Shown here in pieces: positions 1 through 6,227 of a stretch of DNA of 8,952 bases (within the stretch, counting starts at the first letter, position 1; each line of letters begins with the position of its first letter). The notes under the pieces are model-generated. The model saw only the letters and a list, made by a program, of their open reading frames with translations. It searched no databases and was not told the origin of the DNA. The translations under genes and the position numbers were made by a program. Source of the DNA: Methanobacterium sp. (GTDB taxonomy: Archaea; Methanobacteriota; Methanobacteria; Methanobacteriales; Methanobacteriaceae); assembly GCA_030539815.1 (NCBI GenBank), contig JAUNXM010000041.1, positions 6,047 to 14,998 of the forward strand. The letters are read 5' to 3'.

Positions 1-52
1 AATCTATTAAGATGTGCCTTTTATTATTGATTGAACTGAAAATAGAGTGATT

Positions 53-511
53 TCACTTTTTCTTTACTGGGAAGCACATCTCGGTGATGAGTTCGCTTTC
101 TGGTGTTTCATTAGGATCAGAGATGTAAGTTTCCACAGGAGGGCCCACTATTTCATAGCCATTCTTATAGGCGTGCTCCGCTAAAGCTCCTATAACGTCC
201 CCACAGCCACTGTAAGGTCCTTTATATACTGCTGATAAAACCAGTTGCTCAGGGGTAGTTTTGATACTCACTCGTCCTTTTCCAGTTGCTTCACCCGCAA
301 ATGGCATTGCTATTTCATAAATCAGTTCTTCAACTGGAACTTCATGGGGACTGTTGAAGTACACCCCATAGGGAGGACCCATTATCTGAAGACCCTTGGC
401 CATTATGAAACCTACAATTTCACCCATGAGCACTGGGACCTCTTCATAGGACCCTTTATATGTTATGTAAGCTACTTGTCTTTCTTCCAGTTTTTTCTCC
501 ACAATTTCCAT
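53..511 (-). CDS. GyrI-like (AraC effector-binding fold) small-molecule-binding protein
   Basis: A small soluble protein, 152 residues from the chosen start, made of two tandem copies of one motif. Each copy has YKGxY, a G-x-GPP-xx-Y stretch, a PxExP turn, and an acidic strand ending in E-xx-P (IYEIAMPF in the first copy, ITEMCFPV in the second). This internal duplication is the hallmark of the GyrI-like/SHS2 fold used by BmrR, Rob and SbmC, where a buried Glu often contacts cationic ligands. It has no DNA-binding domain. The frame opens at an ATG at 526 that overlaps the padR stop by 4 bases (ATGA). I prefer the ATG at 509-511, because AGGTGA (516-521) lies 4 bases before it and nothing similar precedes the first ATG. 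It is the second gene of a probable operon with padR. Possible roles are ligand sensor, drug sponge, or hydrolase of the kind described for some GyrI-like proteins. The fold is secure; the ligand is unknown. Confidence 0.85.
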   Translation of the reverse strand: MEIVEKKLEERQVAYITYKGSYEEVPVLMGEIVGFIMAKGLQIMGPPYGVYFNSPHEVPVEELIYEIAMPFAGEATGKGRVSIKTTPEQLVLSAVYKGPYSGCGDVIGALAEHAYKNGYEIVGPPVETYISDPNETPESELITEMCFPVKKK

Positions 512-522
512 TATTTCACCTT

Positions 523-1071
523 TCATAGATTTTCTTCATCTTTAATTTTCTCAATAAAATCTTTTATCCATTCCATCTCAGTTTTTAGACCTGATAATGG
601 TCTTGAAAAAAGTGCAACCATGTGGTAGGGTGCACCCATTTGTTCCTGAGTCTTAACCGAACTTTCCAGGAATTTGATCCTGCCTTGAGCTGATTCCAAG
701 TAGTTTTCCAAGCATTCAATAATTTCTTCAGGATCCAAGCAGTTGAGGTAAGCCAGGCCAAGATCAAAAGGATTGATTAACTTTTTATTCCAGGAAAGAA
801 TGTCGGTGAGCTTTTCTTTCATGGAATTCTTTCCCATTTCAGTTATGGTGAACACTTTACGGGAGGGTTTCCCCTCCACCTTCTCCAGTTTGGACGTCAC
901 CAGTTCCTTCTTTTCCAACTTCTTTAAAACATAATAAATAGATGAAAACCCAATTTGAGTCCAGTTACGCATACCCCATCCTTCAATGGTCTTCTCCAAC
1001 TGGTAACCATACTGTGGTTCTTCATAAAGTAGTCCCAGTATGGCGGCCTCCAAGTCTGATATTATACGCAT
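523..1071 (-). CDS. PadR-family transcriptional regulator
   Basis: A DNA-binding regulator of 182 residues. The N-terminal winged helix spans about residues 4-92 and shows the PadR signature: an ILGLL helix, the YGYQL motif at 21-25, the recognition helix around SSIYYVLKKLEKKELV (43-58), and a wing with GKPSRKVFTIT (67-77) leading into G80. Residues 100-178 are mostly helical, with charged amphipathic stretches that fit the dimerising C-terminal domain of PadR proteins. The length is typical of the longer PadR class. The start is an ATG at 1069-1071, with AGGA (1078-1081) six bases upstream. An AT-rich TATA-like box and two dyads lie just upstream, so autoregulation is likely (inference). The stop overlaps the first ATG of the GyrI-like gene, which suggests translational coupling. 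The family typically represses detoxification or efflux genes in response to small molecules; the target here is unknown. Confidence 0.9.
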   Translation of the reverse strand: MRIISDLEAAILGLLYEEPQYGYQLEKTIEGWGMRNWTQIGFSSIYYVLKKLEKKELVTSKLEKVEGKPSRKVFTITEMGKNSMKEKLTDILSWNKKLINPFDLGLAYLNCLDPEEIIECLENYLESAQGRIKFLESSVKTQEQMGAPYHMVALFSRPLSGLKTEMEWIKDFIEKIKDEENL

Positions 1072-1088
1072 AGAATATCCTAAGTTTA

Positions 1089-1107
1089 TAATATTATATA
1101 AATATTA
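1089..1107. promoter_or_regulatory. AT-rich dyad over the padR TATA-like box
   Basis: On the minus strand TTTATATAAT (1093-1102) is a TATA-like box, centred about 26 bases before the padR ATG, so the transcript would have almost no leader unless initiation uses a slightly more upstream box. A perfect inverted repeat, TAATATT (1089-1095) and AATATTA (1101-1107) with a 5-base spacer, covers the box. A repressor bound here would block TBP. The composition is so AT-rich that chance is a real alternative. Confidence 0.4.
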
Positions 1108-1115
1108 CGAGAGCC

Positions 1116-1128
1116 AAGGGTCACCCTT
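1116..1128. promoter_or_regulatory. GC-containing 13-bp dyad upstream of padR, candidate operator
   Basis: AAGGGTCACCCTT is a perfect dyad with 6-base arms around a single central C, 45-57 bases before the padR ATG and just upstream of the TATA-like box. It stands out in an otherwise AT-rich gap. Its position fits an operator or activator site for PadR itself. No protein partner can be assigned from sequence. Confidence 0.4.
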
Positions 1129-1157
1129 TGAAGAATCACCAGAACAAGCTACAAATT

Positions 1158-1197
1158 AAAAAAAAATTATTATTCCAAAATTATTCAACTAAAAAAA
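1158..1197 (-). terminator. Oligo-T termination region after the DUF389 pair
   Basis: Read on the minus strand, a T7 run (1191-1197) starts about 24 bases past the stop of the downstream DUF389 gene, and a T9 run (1158-1166) follows. Archaeal RNA polymerase commonly stops at such U-rich tracts without a strong hairpin. I see no convincing stem. Confidence 0.5.
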
Positions 1198-1220
1198 TAC
1201 ATCAAAGAAAGAAATGGTAA

Positions 1221-2228
1221 TTAAATAATTTTCCTGATTTGTATCAGTACCAGAAGAATAATTAGTACAAAGGTCCATATCCCCATGGCCAGATAGGTAA
1301 CTCTATAGGCCTTAAAAGCCTCCCACGTTTTTAGAGGTTTTATTCTCTGCACATAGAAAGTTATGAGTCCAGATAGATTAATGCAAACTAAATTAACCAA
1401 AAAAAGTAAGAAAGCACCTGTTGCCAAGTAATAAAAACCTGATCCTAACAAAAGACCAAAAACAGATAAAGGAGGAAGCAATGCTACCGCCACCATCACC
1501 CCAATAAGTGCACTGGACACGTCAGTGGTAAATGCTATGGAACCAGCTATACCCGAAGCAAAAGCCAGAACTATCCCTGCCAAGGCAACATCAGTACGGA
1601 GGGCTATGGCCGGGATGGAAGGATCAAAGGTGACTAAGATTCCAATTATCACCGAAATGATTATGGAAATACCCACTCCCACAATGATACTTTTTAAAGA
1701 AATAATGGCAAGATCCTTGTCTTTAAGAACAGTAGCCAGAGATAATCCCATATTTGGACCCAACAGTGGAGCTATCACCATGGCACCAATGATTACCGCC
1801 ACATTATTATTCAAAACACCAATACTTGCCACCAAAGCTGACAATATCACCATTATAAAGTAAATCTTGGTGGGTTTACTCACTGACAGAACATTGGAAT
1901 ATAATTCTTCACGACTTATTCTTTCAGCAGCAACAGATTCTTCTTCTGGAGTCAATCCCTTCTCATCCTTGGATATTTCAACAATACGAGGAATAGACGC
2001 TTGTACAGGTATAATAAATATTCTAAAACCGTTTAAATGTGAAAACCGTTTTTCTAATCTATCCAGAGTGCTTTCACTATCTTCTGTAGTTAGAAGGATC
2101 TTAAACAACATGAAATCACTGGCTAGTTCCATATCCAATATTTCAACAACCTTGGATTTTTGAAGAACTTCCACCACATCTCCCCGGTATCCCCTGGGAA
2201 TAACCATTTCTATTAAACGCAAGGTCAC
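1221..2228 (-). CDS. DUF389-family integral membrane protein, downstream paralog
   Basis: A membrane protein of 335 residues from the chosen start. About 110 residues of a soluble alpha/beta N-terminal domain precede seven predicted membrane helices. Counting from the longer GTG start at 2237, these lie near 124-143, 146-170, 178-203, 217-236, 242-265, 268-295 and 314-334. The DUF389 core is clear: VLNNNVAVIIGAMVIAPL then GPNM (141-163), and VAVALLPPL (249-257). I choose the GTG at 2226-2228 because AGGTG (2235-2239) lies six bases before it and because the protein then aligns from its first residue with the upstream paralog (xxxRLIxxxIP). The GTG at 2235-2237 is the alternative. It follows the paralog by 30 bases with no visible promoter, so it is probably in the same operon. 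The family has no established biochemical function; transport or mechanical roles are only guesses. Confidence 0.85.
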   Translation of the reverse strand: MTLRLIEMVIPRGYRGDVVEVLQKSKVVEILDMELASDFMLFKILLTTEDSESTLDRLEKRFSHLNGFRIFIIPVQASIPRIVEISKDEKGLTPEEESVAAERISREELYSNVLSVSKPTKIYFIMVILSALVASIGVLNNNVAVIIGAMVIAPLLGPNMGLSLATVLKDKDLAIISLKSIIVGVGISIIISVIIGILVTFDPSIPAIALRTDVALAGIVLAFASGIAGSIAFTTDVSSALIGVMVAVALLPPLSVFGLLLGSGFYYLATGAFLLFLVNLVCINLSGLITFYVQRIKPLKTWEAFKAYRVTYLAMGIWTFVLIILLVLIQIRKII

Positions 2229-2234
2229 TTGAAA

Positions 2235-2239
2235 CACCT
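2235..2239 (-). promoter_or_regulatory. Shine-Dalgarno site deciding the DUF389 start
   Basis: AGGTG on the minus strand, six bases before the GTG at 2226-2228. The upstream GTG (2235-2237) lies inside this motif, which argues that the upstream codon is part of the ribosome-binding site rather than the start. Confidence 0.55.
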
Positions 2240-2258
2240 ATCCCTTAAAATCGCTGAT

Positions 2259-3332
2259 TCATAATCTAACCACGTCAAAAACTCCTCTCCTCTGGAAGAT
2301 TAAAACAACAAACAGTATTAACAAGAATATCCATATGAACAATGCTGTGTTAGTCATCCTTCTTGCTTTTTCCAGTTTATCAGGTATTATGGGACGTATT
2401 CTCTGGGTTAGAAAGGTTATAACTCCTGCTAAATTTATACAAACCAGGTTCACCAGGAAGAGTAAAAGAGCCCCTGAAGCTAAAAAATAATTACCAGAAC
2501 CAAAAAGCAATCCAAAGGTAACTAATGGAGGGACTAAAGCCACTGCCACCATAACCCCCACTAATGTTGTTCTGAAACCACGAGTGAATGCCAGAGCACC
2601 CACAATACCTGAAGACAGGGCCAGGGTAACACTCCCCACACCAACATTAGTCCTCAGGAAGAGTTCAGGAATAGTGGGATCCACCTCAGAGAAAAAACCA
2701 AGCATCATTGATATTACCAGGGCAGTGATAATCCCAGTAAAATTAGTTTTCAAAGCATTAAAAGCTAATTCCTTATCTCCAAGAACTGTTGCTAGAGCTA
2801 AAGCCATGTTAGGCCCAAAGAGGGGTGCAATAACCATGGCCCCTATTATCACCGCCACGTTGTTATTTAAAACACCGATGGCCGCAACCAGTGCAGACAA
2901 AACTATCATTACAATGAACACCTTGGAAACACGGGAGATATCAGAGATATCTGCATAGATTTCCTGACGGCTTAAGCGGTCCACCAGTTCCTTGGAACCC
3001 AATCGATCTACCAGTTCTTCTAAAATAAAAGTATCTTCTTCTTTTTCATCTGTTTCTTCTGGAAGTATTCTCACTGGTGCCGGAGGTATGGGTATTGATG
3101 CTTCAACCGGAACCAGAATAACTCTGAATCCTTCCACATCAGAACAATATCTCTGAAGAAGATTGAGTATAGCTTCCGTTTTCTCCCGACGAATTAATAT
3201 GTTTAAAATCATTTGATCATCTGGTGAGTCAGCGCGCCACATGGAAAGAACATCATATCTCTTTAAAAGCGATTCCATGTTATTGTCCCACTTCTCCAGA
3301 GGTATGGTTGCTATAATCAAACGATAAGCCAT
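2259..3332 (-). CDS. DUF389-family integral membrane protein, upstream paralog
   Basis: A 357-residue membrane protein with the same layout as its downstream neighbour: a soluble N-terminal domain (about 1-80) ending in VEASIP, an acidic linker (about 88-122), and seven predicted membrane helices near 137-156, 158-183, 190-214, 230-249, 255-278, 283-308 and 327-347. The core motif VLNNNVAVIIGAMVIAPL (154-171) is identical in the two proteins and GPNM follows in both, so these are tandem duplicates. The start is an ATG at 3330-3332; the ribosome-binding site is weak (GATGG about 5 bases upstream). It is probably the first gene of a two-gene operon driven by a TATA-like box at 3391-3398, divergent from the CLC gene. 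Its linker is longer than the paralog's and holds a short in-frame duplication. Two adjacent paralogs suggest a hetero-oligomer or two related substrates (inference). Confidence 0.87.
   Translation of the reverse strand: MAYRLIIATIPLEKWDNNMESLLKRYDVLSMWRADSPDDQMILNILIRREKTEAILNLLQRYCSDVEGFRVILVPVEASIPIPPAPVRILPEETDEKEEDTFILEELVDRLGSKELVDRLSRQEIYADISDISRVSKVFIVMIVLSALVAAIGVLNNNVAVIIGAMVIAPLFGPNMALALATVLGDKELAFNALKTNFTGIITALVISMMLGFFSEVDPTIPELFLRTNVGVGSVTLALSSGIVGALAFTRGFRTTLVGVMVAVALVPPLVTFGLLFGSGNYFLASGALLLFLVNLVCINLAGVITFLTQRIRPIIPDKLEKARRMTNTALFIWIFLLILFVVLIFQRRGVFDVVRL
2967..3020 (-). repeat. 27-base in-frame tandem duplication in the DUF389 linker
   Basis: Residues 105-113 (EELVDRLGS) and 114-122 (KELVDRLSR) of the upstream DUF389 protein are near copies, encoded by adjacent 27-base units at 2994-3020 and 2967-2993. 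The paralog has only one related stretch (ERISREELY). It looks like a slippage or duplication event that lengthened a hydrophilic linker. Confidence 0.6.
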
Positions 3333-3390
3333 TTTACCATCTTGTAATGATTACTACCCTAATTATGTTATGGCCGATTATCTTTATATT

Positions 3391-3398
3391 TTTATATA
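3391..3398 (-). promoter_or_regulatory. TATA-like box for the DUF389 operon
   Basis: TATATAAA on the minus strand, about 60 bases before the ATG at 3332. A start of transcription some 25 bases downstream would give a leader of roughly 35 bases. A second, weaker ATATAAA (3383-3389) follows closely, so the exact start site is uncertain. Confidence 0.5.
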
Positions 3399-3406
3399 TC
3401 ATAAGA

Positions 3407-3465
3407 ACTTCCCAAGAATTTTATTCTGATGTAGATTGCGTTTATTCAATAAAATTCGTGGAAGT
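3407..3465. promoter_or_regulatory. Long imperfect inverted repeat in the divergent promoter region
   Basis: The left arm, ACTTCC (3407-3412) plus GAATTTTATT (3416-3425), is mirrored by AATAAAATTC (3448-3457) plus GGAAGT (3460-3465). Sixteen base pairs match perfectly in two blocks, with a 3-versus-2-base interruption and a 22-base centre. The element sits between the two divergent TATA-like boxes (3391-3398 and 3489-3496). The arm centres are about 40 bases apart, close to four helical turns, which would suit two dimers on one DNA face. I infer a shared operator for the DUF389 operon and the CLC gene. Confidence 0.5.
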
Positions 3466-3488
3466 CCAGCAAAAAACATATTATTAGG

Positions 3489-3496
3489 TATATAAA
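3489..3496 (+). promoter_or_regulatory. TATA-like box for the CLC gene
   Basis: TATATAAA, 47 bases before the CLC ATG. Transcription would begin near 3516, giving a leader of about 27 bases that contains GAGGATGGT (3530-3538), a degenerate Shine-Dalgarno site. Confidence 0.55.
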
Positions 3497-3543
3497 CAGT
3501 AGAATTAACAATCCAATTCAGTTATGTGTGAGGATGGTCAATA

Positions 3544-5268
3544 ATGAAAGAGGGGATTAAATCTAATATCATTTTCTATAATCTATTGGCAATTATCACT
3601 GGAATTTTTTGTGGGATTATCGCTATTGTATTTCGTTATTTAATAATAGGATTCCAATATTTATTTTTTAATGTCTTAGGATCATTTTTAGGCCATTTGT
3701 ATCCTTATTATATTATAATAATCCCTGCAATAGGTGGTATTTTTGTGGGATTGCTTACTCATTACTTTGCCAAGGAAACAAAAGGACACGGTGTTCCGGA
3801 AGTGATGACTGCGGTTACACTTCACGGAGGTAAAATAAGACCGGTAGTAGCTGGAGTTAAAGCTATAGTTTCTGCAATTTCCATTGGTTCCGGGGGATCT
3901 GCTGGTAAAGAAGGGCCCATTATACAGATTGGTTCTACCATCGGTTCTACCATTGCCCAGAAACTGGGACTCACACCCTACCAAACCAAAGTTCTGGTAA
4001 CTTGTGGTGCAGCCGGAGGAATCGCAGCCATCTTTAACACCCCCATTGCTGGGGTTCTCTTTGGTATAGAATTGATATTAAGGGAAGTTAAACTCAAATC
4101 ATTAACTGCCATAATCATATCCGCAGTTTTTGCAACTATAACTGCACAAGTTTTACTGAACTATCTTGGTGTTCAAGCCACATACATATTTTTCCTACCC
4201 CAATATACCCTGAAAACACCGATTGAAATCATTTTCTATTTAATATTAGGTTTACTAGCTGGATTTGTGGCAATATTATTTACCAAATCTCTTTATGGAG
4301 TTGAAGATTTATTTGAAAAGATGAAAGCCCCTGAATTTGTGAAGCCAGCAATAGGTGGTTTATTTGTGGGCCTTATAGGTCTGGTTCTGTTCCTATCAAC
4401 TGGGAATCCTTATGTGTTCGGAATCGGATTTGAGACCATGGACCTTTTGTTTGGAGGTCAAATAGTTTTTGCAGTAATTTTAGCCCTTATTTTCCTGAAG
4501 ATAATAGCCACTTCACTTACCCTGGGTTCCGGTGGTTCAGGAGGGGTTTTCACCCCAGCACTATTTATTGGTTCCATGACTGGTGGTGCCTTTGGAACAG
4601 TGGTCCACAAAATTTTCCCGACAATAACTGCTACTTACGAAGCGTACGCTATTGTTGGCATGGCCGCGGTGTTTGCAGGGGGAAGTAATGCAATATTAAC
4701 TGCAATTGTTCTAGTTTTTGAAATGACTGGTAACTATATGATAATTTTGCCGGTGATGTTAGCGTGTGTGATAAGCACTTCATTCTACAAGTTCTATATG
4801 GAAGACACCATTTACACTGTGAAGTTAAGGCACAGGGGTATAATTATTAATCAAGAGATGGATGTTAACCAGATGAAAACCATTGCTGTTAAAGATATCA
4901 TGAAAACTGATGTGGAAACCGTTGCTGAAGATTTATCCCTGTTAAAGTTATCTGAAAAAATTATTAACACTGGACATATGGCATTTCCAGTTGTTCACCA
5001 ACGAAATAAGTTGGTGGGTATTGTAACCCACTCAGATTTTGATAAAATCGATGAAAAAGATCATCACAACTTGAAAGTAAAGGATGTGATGACTGAAGAG
5101 TTAATTACTGTTCAACCAGAAGATAATCTAGAAGATGTTCTCCTTAAACTAGGGGATGAAGAGTTATCTCACTTCCCAGTTGTTGATATAACTGATCCTG
5201 AAAAAATTGTGGGATTTTTCACCAAAGGAGATATAATTCGAGCGTACACCAAAAAAAGAGCGGATTAA
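3544..5268 (+). CDS. CLC-family anion channel/transporter with two C-terminal CBS domains
   Basis: A 574-residue membrane protein. The CLC core is about residues 1-425, with the three anion-pathway motifs: GHGVP (81-85), GKEGP (121-125, gating glutamate E123) and GVFTP (334-338) within a GSGGSGG stretch. Y424 in EDTIY aligns with the central tyrosine of E. coli ClcA (Y445). Two positions differ from ClcA: the central serine of GSGIP is H82, and the internal proton glutamate (E203) is L177, next to the conserved E176. Two CBS domains follow at about 447-503 and 512-570, each ending in a nucleotide-contact motif (GIVTHSD, GFFTKGD), so gating by an adenine nucleotide is plausible. The start ATG is at 3544-3546. 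The gene has its own promoter and a T-rich terminator. Transport of chloride or a similar anion is the family role; the true ion, and channel versus antiporter, cannot be read from sequence. Confidence 0.92.
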   Translation: MKEGIKSNIIFYNLLAIITGIFCGIIAIVFRYLIIGFQYLFFNVLGSFLGHLYPYYIIIIPAIGGIFVGLLTHYFAKETKGHGVPEVMTAVTLHGGKIRPVVAGVKAIVSAISIGSGGSAGKEGPIIQIGSTIGSTIAQKLGLTPYQTKVLVTCGAAGGIAAIFNTPIAGVLFGIELILREVKLKSLTAIIISAVFATITAQVLLNYLGVQATYIFFLPQYTLKTPIEIIFYLILGLLAGFVAILFTKSLYGVEDLFEKMKAPEFVKPAIGGLFVGLIGLVLFLSTGNPYVFGIGFETMDLLFGGQIVFAVILALIFLKIIATSLTLGSGGSGGVFTPALFIGSMTGGAFGTVVHKIFPTITATYEAYAIVGMAAVFAGGSNAILTAIVLVFEMTGNYMIILPVMLACVISTSFYKFYMEDTIYTVKLRHRGIIINQEMDVNQMKTIAVKDIMKTDVETVAEDLSLLKLSEKIINTGHMAFPVVHQRNKLVGIVTHSDFDKIDEKDHHNLKVKDVMTEELITVQPEDNLEDVLLKLGDEELSHFPVVDITDPEKIVGFFTKGDIIRAYTKKRAD

Positions 5269-5303
5269 TTCCAAATTAAATTGCTAATATCACTCAATTC
5301 TGA

Positions 5304-5317
5304 TTTTTAATTTTTTT
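5304..5317 (+). terminator. Oligo-T terminator after the CLC gene
   Basis: T5 (5304-5308) and T7 (5311-5317) separated by two A bases, about 35-50 bases past the CLC stop. A typical archaeal U-tract stop with no clear stem upstream. Confidence 0.5.
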
Positions 5318-5318
5318 C

Positions 5319-5354
5319 ATTACTGTTGAACGTGGTAATCATTTTAACAGTAAT
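5319..5354. promoter_or_regulatory. 12-base-arm inverted repeat next to the TSUP permease TATA box
   Basis: ATTACTGTTGAA (5319-5330) and TTTAACAGTAAT (5343-5354) are reverse complements with a single mismatch, around a 12-base centre. The right arm runs into the TATA-like box at 5354-5361. The arm centres are about 24 bases apart, near two helical turns. The position suits an operator where a bound dimer would block TBP/TFB. Reading it as a CLC terminator hairpin is less likely because the T tract comes before it. Confidence 0.55.
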
Positions 5355-5361
5355 TATATAA
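5354..5361 (+). promoter_or_regulatory. TATA-like box for the TSUP permease gene
   Basis: TTATATAA, centred about 29 bases before the ATG at 5387. No Shine-Dalgarno motif precedes that ATG. The transcript is therefore probably leaderless or nearly so, which is common in archaea. Confidence 0.55.
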
Positions 5362-5386
5362 TGAATATGACCTTTAAATTAATAAC

Positions 5387-6142
5387 ATGAATGAACTGTT
5401 AATTATGCTATTATTTTTAATAGCTGCTTTCATATCCATATTTGTGGGCACAATAGCTGGTTTTGGAACATCTACCATATTACTGCCCATTGCACTTGTT
5501 TTCGTGGACTTTAAAAGTGCCCTGGTACTGGTGGCCATCACCCATCTGGCTGGTAACTCGGGGGCAGCCACTTTCTTCCGCCATGGCTTAGATAAAAGGC
5601 TAATTTTGCTTTTTGGTATTCCCAGTGTAATCTTAACTGTGTTTGGGGCTTATATTGTAATATACATACCTCAAAATATTTTAACAACATTATTGGGTAT
5701 AGCCTTACTGGTATTCTCTATTTATTCCTTCAAAAAGCCTGAGTTTAAAGTTAATGCCAGTAAAATAAACACCATTCTTGGAGGAAGCCTATCGGGATTT
5801 TTACAAGGGTTTATGGGAATTGGTGGCCCCTTAAGAGGATCCTTCCTTATCTCTTATGGTCTGGATAAAACTACATACATTGCAACGTTAGCTGCGGTGG
5901 CAGTTCTGATTGATTTGGCCAGGATACCAGTCTATTTTTCCACAAATCTGTTAGATTTTCAGTTTTACTATTACATCCCACCATTAATTGTAATTGGCAT
6001 TATTGGATCATTCACCGGGAAGAAAGTAGTGACAAAAATTCCTCAGAATACTTTTAAAAAGATTATACTGCTGGCAATTGGAGTAGCAAGCTTATTATTA
6101 ATTTATAGCGGAATTTATCCATTTATAAATTCACTGATATGA
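5387..6142 (+). CDS. TauE/SafE (TSUP) family membrane permease
   Basis: A very hydrophobic 251-residue protein with about seven to eight membrane helices arranged as two related halves, as in the TSUP family. The first-half signature is GTIAGFGTS (21-29). The second-half signature is GFLQGFMGIGGPL (137-149). A basic loop lies between the halves (KKPEFKVNASK, 116-126). Length and architecture match complete family members. TSUP proteins move sulfite, sulfonates, sulfoacetate or related organic acids, usually as exporters; the substrate here cannot be assigned. It begins 118 bases after the CLC stop, with a T-tract terminator, an inverted repeat and a TATA box between them, so it is probably transcribed on its own. 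The ATG at 5387-5389 fits a leaderless start. A methanogen might use it for sulfite or sulfonate traffic in coenzyme M metabolism, but nothing next to it supports that directly. Confidence 0.85.
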   Translation: MNELLIMLLFLIAAFISIFVGTIAGFGTSTILLPIALVFVDFKSALVLVAITHLAGNSGAATFFRHGLDKRLILLFGIPSVILTVFGAYIVIYIPQNILTTLLGIALLVFSIYSFKKPEFKVNASKINTILGGSLSGFLQGFMGIGGPLRGSFLISYGLDKTTYIATLAAVAVLIDLARIPVYFSTNLLDFQFYYYIPPLIVIGIIGSFTGKKVVTKIPQNTFKKIILLAIGVASLLLIYSGIYPFINSLI

Positions 6143-6221
6143 GACAAAATTAAAATCAAGGATTAACTCTATTAAATATACATCATAAAAGAAGATATCC
6201 CAATTTTAGATGATATGTGTG

Positions 6222-6227
6222 TTTTTT
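6222..6227 (+). terminator. Possible T6 stop for the TSUP gene
   Basis: TTTTTT about 80 bases after the TSUP stop, overlapping the end of the convergent DUF454 gene. The 83-base gap between the two genes contains only AT-rich sequence and no other recognisable element. Confidence 0.3.

Noticed and set aside
46..57. AGTGATTTCACT dyad followed by T5, possible plus-strand terminator
   Set aside because: The stem is only five base pairs and includes the GyrI-like stop codon. Any plus-strand gene it might serve is outside the window.
245..628. Plus-strand open frame across the GyrI-like and PadR genes
   Set aside because: Antisense shadow. It spans the boundary of two well-supported genes, and its Phe/His-rich product resembles nothing.
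1525..1863. Open frame on the plus strand opposite the downstream DUF389 gene, with a similar one opposite the paralog at 2584-2958
   Set aside because: The two resemble each other only because the sense strands encode the same conserved membrane core. The translated sequences have no plausible domain and no ribosome-binding site.
3688..3984. Minus-strand open frame inside the CLC gene
   Set aside because: Lies opposite highly conserved CLC motifs; Ser/Asn/Arg-rich nonsense product with no signals.
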